A DNA stretch of 64,000 nt from the NCBI RefSeq assembly GCF_018101125.2, contig NZ_JAELVF020000004.1:648561-712560 (forward strand). Direction: 5' to 3'. Of the stretch, positions 53,796 to 61,540 are shown piece after piece. The first letter of the stretch is position 1. Each line of letters opens with the position of its first letter. The translations under genes and the position numbers were made by a program. This DNA comes from Streptomyces tardus. GTDB taxonomy: Bacteria; Actinomycetota; Actinomycetes; Streptomycetales; Streptomycetaceae. The notes beneath the pieces were generated by a model. The model ran no database searches and was not told where the DNA came from. It saw only the letters and a program-made list of their open reading frames with translations.

Positions 53796-54092
53796 TCAGC
53801 CCGGCGGCAGCCGCACGCGTGCGGTGCGCCGCTCCCCGTCCAGGACTCGCAGTGCTCGCGCCAACTCCGCCTCGTACAGGTCCCGTTCACCGCGCGCGTG
53901 CATCGTCTCCAGCGCCGTCCGCAGCGCCGTGGCGGCGGAGACCAGGGCCTGGGCGGCGCGCAGGGCGGAGAGCGTGTGCCGTGCGCGTGCCGGGTTGGCG
54001 CGGCCCAGCTGGTCCACCGCCTCCAGGTAGCGGTCCACCAACTCGCCCTCGGCAGCGGTGAGCGCCGGCAGCGGCGGCAGATCCGGCAGCAC
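53796..54092 (-). CDS. Small helical protein co-transcribed with the clpP homologue
   Basis: 98 residues, almost entirely charged/Ala-Leu helix (ALTAAEGELVDRYLEAVDQL; ALRTALETMHARGERDLYEA), no Cys, no membrane segment. I do not recognise a family. It begins four bases after the clpP-like stop (54097), so it is the second gene of that operon and may be a partner of the ClpP homologue. Confidence 0.6.
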   Translation of the reverse strand: MLPDLPPLPALTAAEGELVDRYLEAVDQLGRANPARARHTLSALRAAQALVSAATALRTALETMHARGERDLYEAELARALRVLDGERRTARVRLPPG

Positions 54093-54096
54093 GCCC

Positions 54097-54732
54097 TCAG
54101 CCTCCGAGCCCGGTGCCGGACTGCTGTGCGCGCGGCACGCTGATCTCGTCGACGAGCCCGAACTCCAGGGCGCCGGCCGCGTCCAGGACGGTGTCCCGTT
54201 CCACGTCCCGACCGATCTGCTCCCGCGACCTGCCGGTGTGCCGGGACAGCAGCGTCTGGAGCGTCTCGCGGGCCAGGAGCAACTCCTGTGCCTGGATGGC
54301 CAGATCGCTCGGCTGCCCCTGGATCGGCTCGGTGAGCGCCGGCTGGCTCAGCACCACCCGGGCGCCGGGAAGCGCCAGCCTCCTCCCGGGCGTACCGGCC
54401 CCCAGGAGTACGGCGGCGACCGAGCCGGCCTGCCCCAGGCAGACCGTCTCCACCTCGCAGTGCACGTACCGCAGCGTGTCGTAGACGGCGGTCATCGCCG
54501 AGAAGGAGCCGCCGGGGGAGTTGAGGTAGAGCGAGATCGGACGGTCCGGAGCGGCGTGCTCCAGGTACATCAGCTGCGCGACCACATCGCCGGCGCAGGC
54601 GTCGTCGACGGGGGCGCCGAGTAAGATGATGCGCTCCCCGAGCAGTTTGGAGTAGGGGTCGAGCGTGCGGGTGCCGTCCGCGGTGCGCTCGGTGAACTCG
54701 GGCAGTACGTGGCGTGCCTGGGCAGAGTGCAT
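54097..54732 (-). CDS. ClpP-family protein with catalytic His replaced (probable pseudoprotease)
   Basis: 211 residues with the ClpP fold throughout: ISLYLNSPGGSFSAM, the nucleophile Ser in LGQAGSVAAVLLGAG, GQPSDLAIQAQELL, and HTGRSREQIGRDVERDTVL with the triad Asp. In active ClpP the segment after the Ser reads ...R-V-x-x-H-Q-P; here it is ARVVLSQP (codon AGC), so the catalytic His is Ser. It may be a ClpR-like structural subunit in a mixed ring with active ClpP encoded elsewhere. ATG 54732. Divergent from an orphan Phd-type gene across a TGTACA operator. Confidence 0.87.
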   Translation of the reverse strand: MHSAQARHVLPEFTERTADGTRTLDPYSKLLGERIILLGAPVDDACAGDVVAQLMYLEHAAPDRPISLYLNSPGGSFSAMTAVYDTLRYVHCEVETVCLGQAGSVAAVLLGAGTPGRRLALPGARVVLSQPALTEPIQGQPSDLAIQAQELLLARETLQTLLSRHTGRSREQIGRDVERDTVLDAAGALEFGLVDEISVPRAQQSGTGLGG

Positions 54733-54762
54733 CGCGTCCTCCTCGGACGACGGAAATCCGTT

Positions 54763-54779
54763 CTGTACAAAATGTACAG
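54763..54779. promoter_or_regulatory. TGTACA palindrome between clpP homologue and phd-like gene
   Basis: CTGTACAAAATGTACAG: 7-bp perfect arms around AAA, each containing the TGTACA hexamer known as the core recognition element of the YefM antitoxin. It lies 31 bases upstream of the clpP-like start and 27 upstream of the phd-like ATG, overlapping the -35 region of the latter. It is probably the autoregulatory site of the Phd-type protein. Confidence 0.72.
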
Positions 54780-54805
54780 GACGTACCCGCGGTTATGCTG
54801 TTCCC

Positions 54806-55135
54806 ATGACGTACGAGATTCCGGTGACCCGCGCCAGAGCCGAGTTCGCCGACCTGATCAACCGAGTCGTCTACGGCGACGAGCGCGTGGTCGTCACTCG
54901 CCACGGCAAACCGCTGATCGCCCTCGTGTCCGCCGCCGACCTGGAGCGGCTCGACGCCCAGGCGAAGGACCGCGCCGCCACGGACGCCCCCGAAGCGCCC
55001 GAGTCGCAGGAGGCCGCCGAGCAGGAAGAGGTCCTCAGCACCCTCTCCACGGTCCACCCCCTCGACGCCGCCCCCGGCGGACCGAGCCGCTTCGGCATCG
55101 CCGCCCACCACCGCGGCTCCCGCCGCGACGGCTAG
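54806..55135 (+). CDS. Phd/YefM-family antitoxin-like DNA-binding protein (orphan)
   Basis: 109 residues. The first ~55 are a typical Phd/YefM fold: YEIPVTRARAEFADLINRV, VVVTRHGKPLIALVS, LERLDAQ. The C-terminal half is acidic and low-complexity (EAPESQEAAEQEE), where an antitoxin would bind its toxin. No Doc, YoeB or RelE-like gene adjoins it: the next gene is plsC. It may therefore act as a stand-alone repressor. A TATGCT -10-like box (54794-54799) ends seven bases before ATG 54806 with no ribosome site, suggesting a leaderless mRNA. Confidence 0.85.
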   Translation: MTYEIPVTRARAEFADLINRVVYGDERVVVTRHGKPLIALVSAADLERLDAQAKDRAATDAPEAPESQEAAEQEEVLSTLSTVHPLDAAPGGPSRFGIAAHHRGSRRDG

Positions 55136-55218
55136 GTTCGCCCCGCCGCGCGCGCCAACCGCCGCGCGCGCCAACCGCCGCGCGCACCGACCACCCGGCC
55201 ACGCTTGCCGCCGCGACG

Positions 55219-55260
55219 CGGCGGGGCCGGACAGGCCTCTCGGTCCGCCCGGCCCCGCCG
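55219..55260 (-). terminator. Hairpin terminator of plsC
   Basis: 12-bp perfect arms (55219-55230 and 55249-55260) with an 18-base loop, starting 24 bases beyond the plsC stop. Confidence 0.65.
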
Positions 55261-55283
55261 GTGGTGTGCTTGTCTCCGGAGCC

Positions 55284-56057
55284 TCAGTCCGCGCCCTCTG
55301 CGCTGCGCCCGCTCTCCGGCTCCCCCTGCTTCGCCTCGGGGCCCTGCTTCCCCCTCGCGTCCTTGTGCTGCTGGTCCTTCTGCTGGTCCAGCGCCTTCGC
55401 CTCCGGGGCGTACAGGTCCACGTACTCCTGGTCCGAGAGTCCGAGGATCGCGTACATGATCTCGTCGGTCACCGCGCGCAGCACCGCCCGTTCGGACTCC
55501 ATGCCCTCGAACCGGGAGAAGTCCAGCGCCTCGCCGAAGCGGATCGTCACCCGGCCGATGCGCGGCAACCGGCGGCCGGGAGGCTGGAGTTCGAAGGTGC
55601 CCACCATCGCGCACGGCACCACCTTGACCCCCGACCGAAGCGCCATCGCGGCCACGCCCACCCGGCCCTTGTACAGCCGGCCGTCGTGCGAGCGGGTGCC
55701 CTCCGGGTAGATGCCCAGCAGCTCGCCCTTGCTCAGTACGCCGATGCCCTCCTCGATTGCCGCCTGGCCCGCGCCCCTGCCCGACCTGTCCACCGGGATC
55801 TGCCCCACGCTGCGGAAGAACGCCGCAGTCAGACGCCCCTTGATCCCCGGGCCCGTGAAGTACTCGGCCTTGGCGAGGAAGGTGATCCGACGGCGGAGCA
55901 TCGCCGGCATCAGAAAGTGGTCCGAGAAGGAGAGGTGGTTGCCGGCGACGATCGCCGCGCCGTCGGCCGGAATGTGCTCGAGGCCCTCGATCCGCGGACG
56001 GAACATCAACCGCAGCAACGGCCCCAGCAGCACGTACTTGCACACGTAATAAAACAC
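55284..56057 (-). CDS. plsC: 1-acyl-sn-glycerol-3-phosphate acyltransferase
   Basis: 257 residues from GTG 56057 (GGGAG five bases upstream; GTG 56063 is too close to it). Acyltransferase motifs are NHLSFSD (NHx4D, motif I), the Arg-containing GQIPVDRSGRG (II), YPEGTRSHDG (III) and VVPCAMVGTF (IV). It acylates lysophosphatidate to phosphatidate in membrane lipid synthesis. A hydrophobic N-terminal helix (VFYYVCKYVLLGPLLRLM) anchors it. The C-terminal 45 residues are a charged Lys/Gln/Glu tail. Confidence 0.88.
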   Translation of the reverse strand: MFYYVCKYVLLGPLLRLMFRPRIEGLEHIPADGAAIVAGNHLSFSDHFLMPAMLRRRITFLAKAEYFTGPGIKGRLTAAFFRSVGQIPVDRSGRGAGQAAIEEGIGVLSKGELLGIYPEGTRSHDGRLYKGRVGVAAMALRSGVKVVPCAMVGTFELQPPGRRLPRIGRVTIRFGEALDFSRFEGMESERAVLRAVTDEIMYAILGLSDQEYVDLYAPEAKALDQQKDQQHKDARGKQGPEAKQGEPESGRSAEGAD

Positions 56058-56207
56058 GGACACTCCCTGGCAGGCGGGTGCGCTGCGTTCCCGCCGAGTC
56101 TGACGAAGCGGGGCTGACCGACCGCTGGTCCGCCGAGACGGACCGCTCACCCGAAGCCGAGAGCGTACAGCGATACGGCATGGACACGCTCGCTGGGTAC
56201 GGCTACG

Positions 56208-56759
56208 TCACATCGGGACCGACCGAAGCACACACCACCCACACATCGCGCACACGCCACCTCCGCCGCCCCGCCGCCTCGGCCGAGGCGGCGGGGGCGG
56301 GCCCCGGCGCGGTCGCCTGCGCGGGTACGTGCGGGAAAGCAGCCGCCCGCAGGGGCCCGGGCGGGGCAGCGGCAACCTCCCCCGTGGCGGCCCCGGTCCG
56401 GGGACCGGCGAGACGGCGGCGGGTACGGGCGTGAGCCGTACCGCGGTGAGCGGCGCGGGCGCGGGCCGCTCCGGAACGGCTGCGGCAGCCACGGCGACGA
56501 CCGGACCTCCGGGCACTCCGGCAGGAGCCCCCGGTGCGGTGTTCGCGTGTACCTGCTGCCACCCATCGGGTCCCTGACCGGCCCCCTGAGTCATCGACCT
56601 GGTGATGCAGCTCTCCGCCGCCAGGCCGCTGCCGCCGATCACCACGCTGTAGGCCGTCACGACCACCAGCGCCGTCACCGTCGCGGTCGTCATGCCCTTC
56701 ACGGTGCCCGACGTCTGCCTCGTCGACGGTTCCGGGGGGTTCCTCACGGAGTCCTGCAT
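56208..56759 (-). CDS. Hypothetical protein with one transmembrane or signal segment
   Basis: 183 residues from ATG 56759, supported by AAGGAGG eight bases upstream. The N-terminus is a short polar segment, then a hydrophobic helix (ATVTALVVVTAYSVVIGGSG, residues ~26-45), then a Pro/Ala-rich stretch. The C-terminal third becomes Arg/Pro repeats without character and may reflect a frame error or simple low complexity. No family recognised. The start and membrane anchor look real; the 3' half is doubtful. Confidence 0.5.
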   Translation of the reverse strand: MQDSVRNPPEPSTRQTSGTVKGMTTATVTALVVVTAYSVVIGGSGLAAESCITRSMTQGAGQGPDGWQQVHANTAPGAPAGVPGGPVVAVAAAAVPERPAPAPLTAVRLTPVPAAVSPVPGPGPPRGRLPLPRPGPCGRLLSRTYPRRRPRRGPPPPPRPRRRGGGGGVCAMCGWCVLRSVPM

Positions 56760-56851
56760 GGCCGCCACCTCCTTGGTGCCGCCGCTGCGGCGGATCGCCA
56801 CAGCACGCGCGACTGACTCCACCCATAGTCGCGCGAATACGGACTTTTCCG

Positions 56852-57802
56852 CTACCTTGCGCGCGAATTCAGCGAGGAGAGGTAGGCGTTGTACTCCGCG
56901 AGCTCCCGATCGCCGTTGCGGTCCGCCGCCCGGTCTTCACGACGGGCCTGGCGCTGCTCGGACCGGTACCACTGATAGATCAGCGCGATCAGCACGATCA
57001 CGGACGGAATCTCACTGAACGCCCAGGCGATTCCGCCGGCCGCGTTCTGGTCGGCGAGCGCGTCCACCCCGAGCGAGGCGGGCGGATCGGAGTACGTCCC
57101 CACCATCGGCTCGGACGCCATCATGATCGCGATCCCGAAGAACGCGTGGAAGGGCATCGATGCGAACAGCTCCAGCATCCGCATCACGTAACCGGGCCGG
57201 TGCGGACCGGGATCGACGCCCATGATCGGCCAGAAGAAGATCAGCCCCACCGCGAGGAAGTGCGCCATCATCCCCACGTGCCCGGCCTTGGACTCCATCA
57301 GGAAGTCGAAGAGGGACGTGAAATACAGCGCGTACAGGCTCGCGATGAACAGTGGAATGGTGAACGCCGCGTGCGTGACGACCCGCAGATACCGGCTGTG
57401 CAGCAGCGCCACCAGCAACTCCCGCGGCCCGCGCCGCCCCCGCCCGGCCGACGGCAGCGCCCGCAGCGTCAACGTCACCGGAGCGCCCAGCAGCAACAGG
57501 ATCGGCGAGAGCATGCTGATCACCATGTGCTGCACCATGTGCACGCTGAACAGCACCATGCCGTACTCGTTCAGCGCGGTGCACGTCACCAGCGCGATCG
57601 TCAGCACACCCGTGACGAATGCGACCGTACGCCGCACCGGCCAGCGGTCGCCCCGCCGGCGCAGACGCAGCACGCCCCAGCCGTAGAACGCCAGCATCGC
57701 CAGACAGCCGACCAGGAACGCCGGCTCGCCCGTGAACTCCAGACCCCGCGCCAATGTGAACGGCGGCAGATCCGCGGGCACGCCGTGGTCGCCGTGGTCC
57801 AT
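56852..57802 (-). CDS. CtaG-like cytochrome c oxidase assembly membrane protein
   Basis: 316 residues with seven or so hydrophobic helices. Caa3/CtaG family signatures include the His-rich HMVQHMVISMLSPILL, LGAPVTLTLRALP, FLAVGLIFFWPIMGVDP and PFHAFFGIAIMM. The His-rich N-terminus (MDHGDHGVP) could bind metal. The family assists copper delivery to cytochrome oxidase or copper transport. Single-gene unit; the preceding hypothetical gene starts 92 bases past its stop. Confidence 0.85.
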   Translation of the reverse strand: MDHGDHGVPADLPPFTLARGLEFTGEPAFLVGCLAMLAFYGWGVLRLRRRGDRWPVRRTVAFVTGVLTIALVTCTALNEYGMVLFSVHMVQHMVISMLSPILLLLGAPVTLTLRALPSAGRGRRGPRELLVALLHSRYLRVVTHAAFTIPLFIASLYALYFTSLFDFLMESKAGHVGMMAHFLAVGLIFFWPIMGVDPGPHRPGYVMRMLELFASMPFHAFFGIAIMMASEPMVGTYSDPPASLGVDALADQNAAGGIAWAFSEIPSVIVLIALIYQWYRSEQRQARREDRAADRNGDRELAEYNAYLSSLNSRAR

Positions 57803-57845
57803 CCGTCACTCTCCTGCTTCGTACCGATTGCCCGCTCAAAGAGTA

Positions 57846-57883
57846 GAACCGCCCCCGGCCGCGGGTACGGCCGGGGGCGGTTC
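57846..57883 (-). terminator. Strong hairpin terminator of murT-gatD
   Basis: 16-bp perfect arms (57846-57861 and 57868-57883) with a six-base loop, 36 bases beyond the gatD stop on the minus strand. Confidence 0.8.
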
Positions 57884-57919
57884 CTCGCGCACGGCGCGCG
57901 GGGCGCCGGAACCCGCCGG

Positions 57920-58648
57920 TCAGGGAGCCGCGGTGGCGGCGGCGATGCGCTCCGCCCGAAGCTCCTCGTACCACCGGTCGTCCACCGGCGGCAGCGCGTT
58001 CACATCCAGCGCCAGCTTCACCAGCAGATCCGCGATCTGCGGGTTTCGCGCCAGCACCGGGCCGTGCATGTACGTGCCGAACACGGTGTCGTTCCAGGCG
58101 CCCTCGGTCCCGTCACCGGTCCCGTTGCCCTTGCCCAGCCGCACCCGGGCGAACGGGCGCGCAGTCGGGCCCAGGTGCGTGATGCCCTGGTGGTTCTCGA
58201 AGCCGGTCAGCTGGGGCAACCGCAGGTTCTCGTCGATGTCCGCGAGGACGTCCCCCACGCAGCGCTCCGCCTCGCCGCGCGTGCTGACCACGTCCAGCAG
58301 GCCCAGACCCGGCTCGCGCTGCCCCAGATCGTTGATGAACTCCTGGCCGAGGATCTGGTAGCCGGCGCACACCGAGAAGATGATCGCCCCGTTGGAGGCT
58401 GCCCGGCTCAGCCCGCCGTCCCGCCGCAGCCGCTCGGCAGCCAGCCGCTGCGGCCGGTCCTCGCCGCCGCCGATCAGATAGATGTCGCCGGAGGTCGGCA
58501 CCGGCTGGTCGGAACGCACATCCACCCGCTGCACGTTGAGGCCGCGCTGCTGCGCGCGCCGCTCGACCACCAGTACGTTCCCCTGGTCGCCGTAGGTGCT
58601 CAGCAGGTCGGGGTAGACCCAGACGACCCGCAGGCTCGTGTCACTCAT
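57920..58648 (-). CDS. gatD: Lipid II isoglutaminyl synthase, glutaminase subunit
   Basis: 242 residues from ATG 58648. Class I glutamine amidotransferase of the cobyric-acid-synthase-like type: IYLIGGGEDRPQ, nucleophile Cys in FSVCAGYQILGQ, and TYMHGPVLARNP with the catalytic His. It releases ammonia from Gln for amidation of D-Glu in lipid II by MurT. Starts 22 bases after murT, forming the standard murT-gatD operon. Essential cell-wall function in related bacteria. Confidence 0.9.
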   Translation of the reverse strand: MSDTSLRVVWVYPDLLSTYGDQGNVLVVERRAQQRGLNVQRVDVRSDQPVPTSGDIYLIGGGEDRPQRLAAERLRRDGGLSRAASNGAIIFSVCAGYQILGQEFINDLGQREPGLGLLDVVSTRGEAERCVGDVLADIDENLRLPQLTGFENHQGITHLGPTARPFARVRLGKGNGTGDGTEGAWNDTVFGTYMHGPVLARNPQIADLLVKLALDVNALPPVDDRWYEELRAERIAAATAAP

Positions 58649-58670
58649 GAATTGGTCACCCTTCAGCCGG

Positions 58671-59912
58671 TCAGTTGCCGACGACGCGGCGCAGGTCCTG
58701 GAATGCGGTGTAGTTCGCGATGGCCTCGATCCGGCCCGGCGGCAGCGCCCGAAGCGCGTCGTCCAAGCGCTCGAAGACCTGGAAGTCCACGCCCGCGACC
58801 TCCAGACGCACCGCGAGGTCCAGTCTGCGGTCACCGAGCACACAGATCGGATGCCCCGCCAGGCGGGAGTAGTCCACGTCCCACAGCCAGGACGTGTCGG
58901 TGCCGTCCGCGCCACGGGCGTTGACCGCCAGGATGACCGGCGTCGGCGGCGGGTCGATCAGCGAGAACGTCTCCAGCCAACCGGCCGGGTTCTTCGCCAG
59001 CAGGAGGCGGATCTGACGGTCCTGATAGGTCACCGTGTCGTACCGGCCGGCGACCGCCGCCACCTCGTACATCCGCTCCAGCGCCACCTGAGGCGGCACC
59101 CCGAACGCGGCGGCGACCGCGGCCGACGTCGTGGCGTTCGCGCGGTTGGCCCGACCGGGCAGCTGCAGCCGGATCGGCCAAGCGGCGCCGTGCGGATCGA
59201 GGACGTGGTCGCCCGAGAGCGCCCAGGTCGGCGTAGGACGCCGGAACCCGCACTCGCCGCACAGCCAGTCGTCGCCCGGGCGCTGCATCACACCGCCGCA
59301 GGACGGGCAGGACCAGGCGTCGTCCTTCCACTCCTGACCCGCCGCGACCCACACGACGTTCTGCGAGGACGAAGCGGCCCACACCACCAGCGGGTCGTCC
59401 GCGTTCGCGATGATCAGCGCCTTGGACCCGGCCAGGCTCTCCCGCCAGTGCTCGGCCAGCATCCGCGTCTCGCCGGCCCGGTCCAGCTGGTCGCGGGAGA
59501 GGTTGAGCAGCGCGATCGCCTTCGGCGTCACATCGCGCGCGACCCCGGCCAGGTACTTCTCGTCGACCTCGATCACGCCGTACCGAGCCCGCGAGCCCCC
59601 GGCGAGCGCCGAGGTGATGCCGGCAGGCATGTTGGCGCCCAGCGCGTTGGAGACGACCTCTTCGCCGGTGGCGCGCAACGCCTCGGCAATGAGCCGCGTC
59701 GTGGTCGTCTTGCCGTTGGTCGCGGAAACCAGGACGACGTCCAGGTGCGACGCCAACCGGGCCAACAGGTCGGGATCGAGTTTCAGCGCCACCCGGCCAC
59801 CGATCACCGATCCACTGCCGCGGCCCGCGGCTCGGGACACCGCCGCCGCAGCCCTGCCCGCCGTCACGGCCAGTTTGGCGCGCGGCGACAGCGGGTCCGA
59901 ATTACCTGTCAT
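58671..59912 (-). CDS. murT: Lipid II isoglutaminyl synthase, MurT subunit
   Basis: 413 residues from ATG 59912 (ATG 59942 is an alternative). Mur-ligase P-loop SATNGKTTTTRL, EVDEKYL, LLNLSRDQLDR, and the four-Cys zinc ribbon insert (CPSCGG at about 205, CGECG at about 220) typical of MurT. The C-terminal DUF1727 domain ends VGN. It activates the D-Glu carboxylate of lipid II with ATP and adds ammonia from GatD. AAGGAGG lies ten bases upstream. Confidence 0.92.
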   Translation of the reverse strand: MTGNSDPLSPRAKLAVTAGRAAAAVSRAAGRGSGSVIGGRVALKLDPDLLARLASHLDVVLVSATNGKTTTTRLIAEALRATGEEVVSNALGANMPAGITSALAGGSRARYGVIEVDEKYLAGVARDVTPKAIALLNLSRDQLDRAGETRMLAEHWRESLAGSKALIIANADDPLVVWAASSSQNVVWVAAGQEWKDDAWSCPSCGGVMQRPGDDWLCGECGFRRPTPTWALSGDHVLDPHGAAWPIRLQLPGRANRANATTSAAVAAAFGVPPQVALERMYEVAAVAGRYDTVTYQDRQIRLLLAKNPAGWLETFSLIDPPPTPVILAVNARGADGTDTSWLWDVDYSRLAGHPICVLGDRRLDLAVRLEVAGVDFQVFERLDDALRALPPGRIEAIANYTAFQDLRRVVGN

Positions 59913-60041
59913 CGTCCTTGGTCCTCCTTGCGCTTCGCTCATGCCGCAGCCTATCGAGATATGGCGCCCACTCCCGAACCGCACCACAGCAGCAACCGCT
60001 CCCCGCCGCGACCGTCGGTGGCGGGCCGTAGTCTGAGCGTC

Positions 60042-60638
60042 ATGCGAGAAGGTGAACCCGCCGGGGCGGTACGGCCGGTCAGTCTGTTCCGTGCCCCCGT
60101 GCTGCACACGCCGTGCCAGGAGGTGACGGAGTTCGGGCCCGAGCTGGAGCAGCTGATCGCGGACATGTTCGCCACCATGTACGCGGCAGACGGCGTCGGC
60201 CTCGCCGCCAACCAAGTGGGAGTCACCGCCCGGGTGTTCGTCTACGACTGCCCCGACGACGAGGACGAGCAGCAGCGCGGACACCTCGTCAACCCCCACC
60301 TGGCCGCCCTGGAGTACGGCGACATCACCGGCCCCGAGGGGTGCCTGTCGCTGCCCGGACTCGAGGCACGCACCGCACGCGCCGCCTACGCCCGGATTGA
60401 GGGCATGCGCAGTGACGGCAGCCCCGTCACGGTCGAGGGCGAGGGCTTCTTCGCGCGCTGCCTCCAGCACGAGTACGACCATCTGGAAGGGCTCGTCTAC
60501 GCCGACCGCCTCGGCGCCCTGCGCCGTCGCCGACTGCTGCGCGCGGCAGCACGCGCGGACTGGGCAGGAGTCAGCGAGCGCATGCCGCTGCACGAGCGCG
60601 ACCCCAGCTCCAACCCTCCGCCGCCCGCAGCCGGTTGA
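60042..60638 (+). CDS. def: Peptide deformylase
   Basis: 198 residues. All three motifs are intact: GVGLAANQVG, EGCLSLPG (Cys zinc ligand) and QHEYDHLEG (two His and the catalytic Glu). It removes the formyl group from nascent proteins. The C-terminus has a basic LRRRRLLRAAARADW segment and a Pro-rich tail. ATG 60042 lies seven bases after TAGTCT (60029-60034) with no ribosome site, suggesting a leaderless transcript. Divergent from murT. Confidence 0.93.
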   Translation: MREGEPAGAVRPVSLFRAPVLHTPCQEVTEFGPELEQLIADMFATMYAADGVGLAANQVGVTARVFVYDCPDDEDEQQRGHLVNPHLAALEYGDITGPEGCLSLPGLEARTARAAYARIEGMRSDGSPVTVEGEGFFARCLQHEYDHLEGLVYADRLGALRRRRLLRAAARADWAGVSERMPLHERDPSSNPPPPAAG

Positions 60639-60655
60639 CCGAGGCTCCGGTCCCG

Positions 60656-61369
60656 TCAGGCCCGGGGCAGCTCCGTGCCACTCTGTTCGTTTTGCCCGCT
60701 CTCGGCGCCGCTCTCCACCGGGCCGGCCTCCGCCCGATCCGTCCGCCCTGCACGGGGCCGATCCTCGGCGGTCGCGAGCGTTCCCCACAGCAGGTCGACC
60801 AGGTGCGCCACCAACTGCTCGCGCGGGCACGGGCGTTCACCCAGCCACCAGTCCCCGGCCGCGTGCATCATCCCCACGATGCCGTGCCCCCAGACCCGTG
60901 CCCGCTGCTCGCTGCCCGGACCGAGCTCCAGCCGGTCCTGGACGAACTTCCCCAGCTCCTCGCCGAGCCGGCGCAGCAACGGTGCGGTGTGCCGCCCCGA
61001 GTCGAAACCCTGCTCGCTCTCGGCCGGGTGCATCAGAAAACGGTAGACCTGCGGACGCGCCTCGATCCTGGCCAGATAGGTGTCGATCGTCGAGGCCAGA
61101 CGTTCGCGCCGGTCCGAGGGGGCGTCCAGCGCCGCGCGCAGCGCTGCCAGCAGGGCGTCGGTGTGCCGTTCGGCGAGAGCCCGGTAGAGGCCGCTCTTGT
61201 CGCCGAAGTGCCGGTAGAGAATGGGCTTGGTGATCCCGGCCTCGGCTGCGATGGCGTTCATCGACGCACTCGGGCCGTCCCGCAGCACGACCCGGTCGGC
61301 GGCCTCCAGCAGCTCCTGCCGTCTGTTCTGTGCCGCGTCCCGCTGAGCCGCTCGCTGGCGGGTTTCCAT
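60656..61369 (-). CDS. TetR-family regulator of the adjacent acyl-CoA dehydrogenase
   Basis: 237 residues from ATG 61369 with AGGGA at six bases. HTH at about 35-60 (AIAAEAGITKPILYRHFGDKSGLY) and an all-helical ligand domain ending in a Glu/Gly-rich tail. It is divergent from the acyl-CoA dehydrogenase, with a TetR-like operator between them, so it probably represses that gene and responds to an acyl-CoA. Its 3' end is 18 bases from the def stop (convergent). Confidence 0.87.
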   Translation of the reverse strand: METRQRAAQRDAAQNRRQELLEAADRVVLRDGPSASMNAIAAEAGITKPILYRHFGDKSGLYRALAERHTDALLAALRAALDAPSDRRERLASTIDTYLARIEARPQVYRFLMHPAESEQGFDSGRHTAPLLRRLGEELGKFVQDRLELGPGSEQRARVWGHGIVGMMHAAGDWWLGERPCPREQLVAHLVDLLWGTLATAEDRPRAGRTDRAEAGPVESGAESGQNEQSGTELPRA

Positions 61370-61506
61370 TCCGTGTCCCTTCGGCCTGTGCGGTTCCACG
61401 GTTCGGAAACGTAACACCCGCGCGTCGACCAGGTCCCCGACTCCGGGCTCCGGAAGGAAGACAGGCGGGGGAGTTGACAGCCGATACTGATGGGTAACAA
61501 ACTGCG

Positions 61507-61521
61507 GTTACCGCTAGTAAC
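61507..61521. promoter_or_regulatory. Candidate TetR operator before the acyl-CoA dehydrogenase
   Basis: GTTACCGCTAGTAAC (5-bp arms, 5-base centre) overlaps a second inverted repeat GGTAAC...GTTACC (61493-61512). A -35-like TTGACA is at 61474-61479 with TAACAA at 61495. The block ends 20 bases before the dehydrogenase ATG, so bound repressor would block initiation. Confidence 0.6.
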
Positions 61522-61540
61522 AAATACGTGGAGGCGCAAG

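Noticed and set aside
55136..55283. Search for a toxin gene (Doc, YoeB, RelE type) beside the Phd-like gene
   Set aside because: No open frame with toxin motifs follows; the next gene is plsC on the opposite strand.
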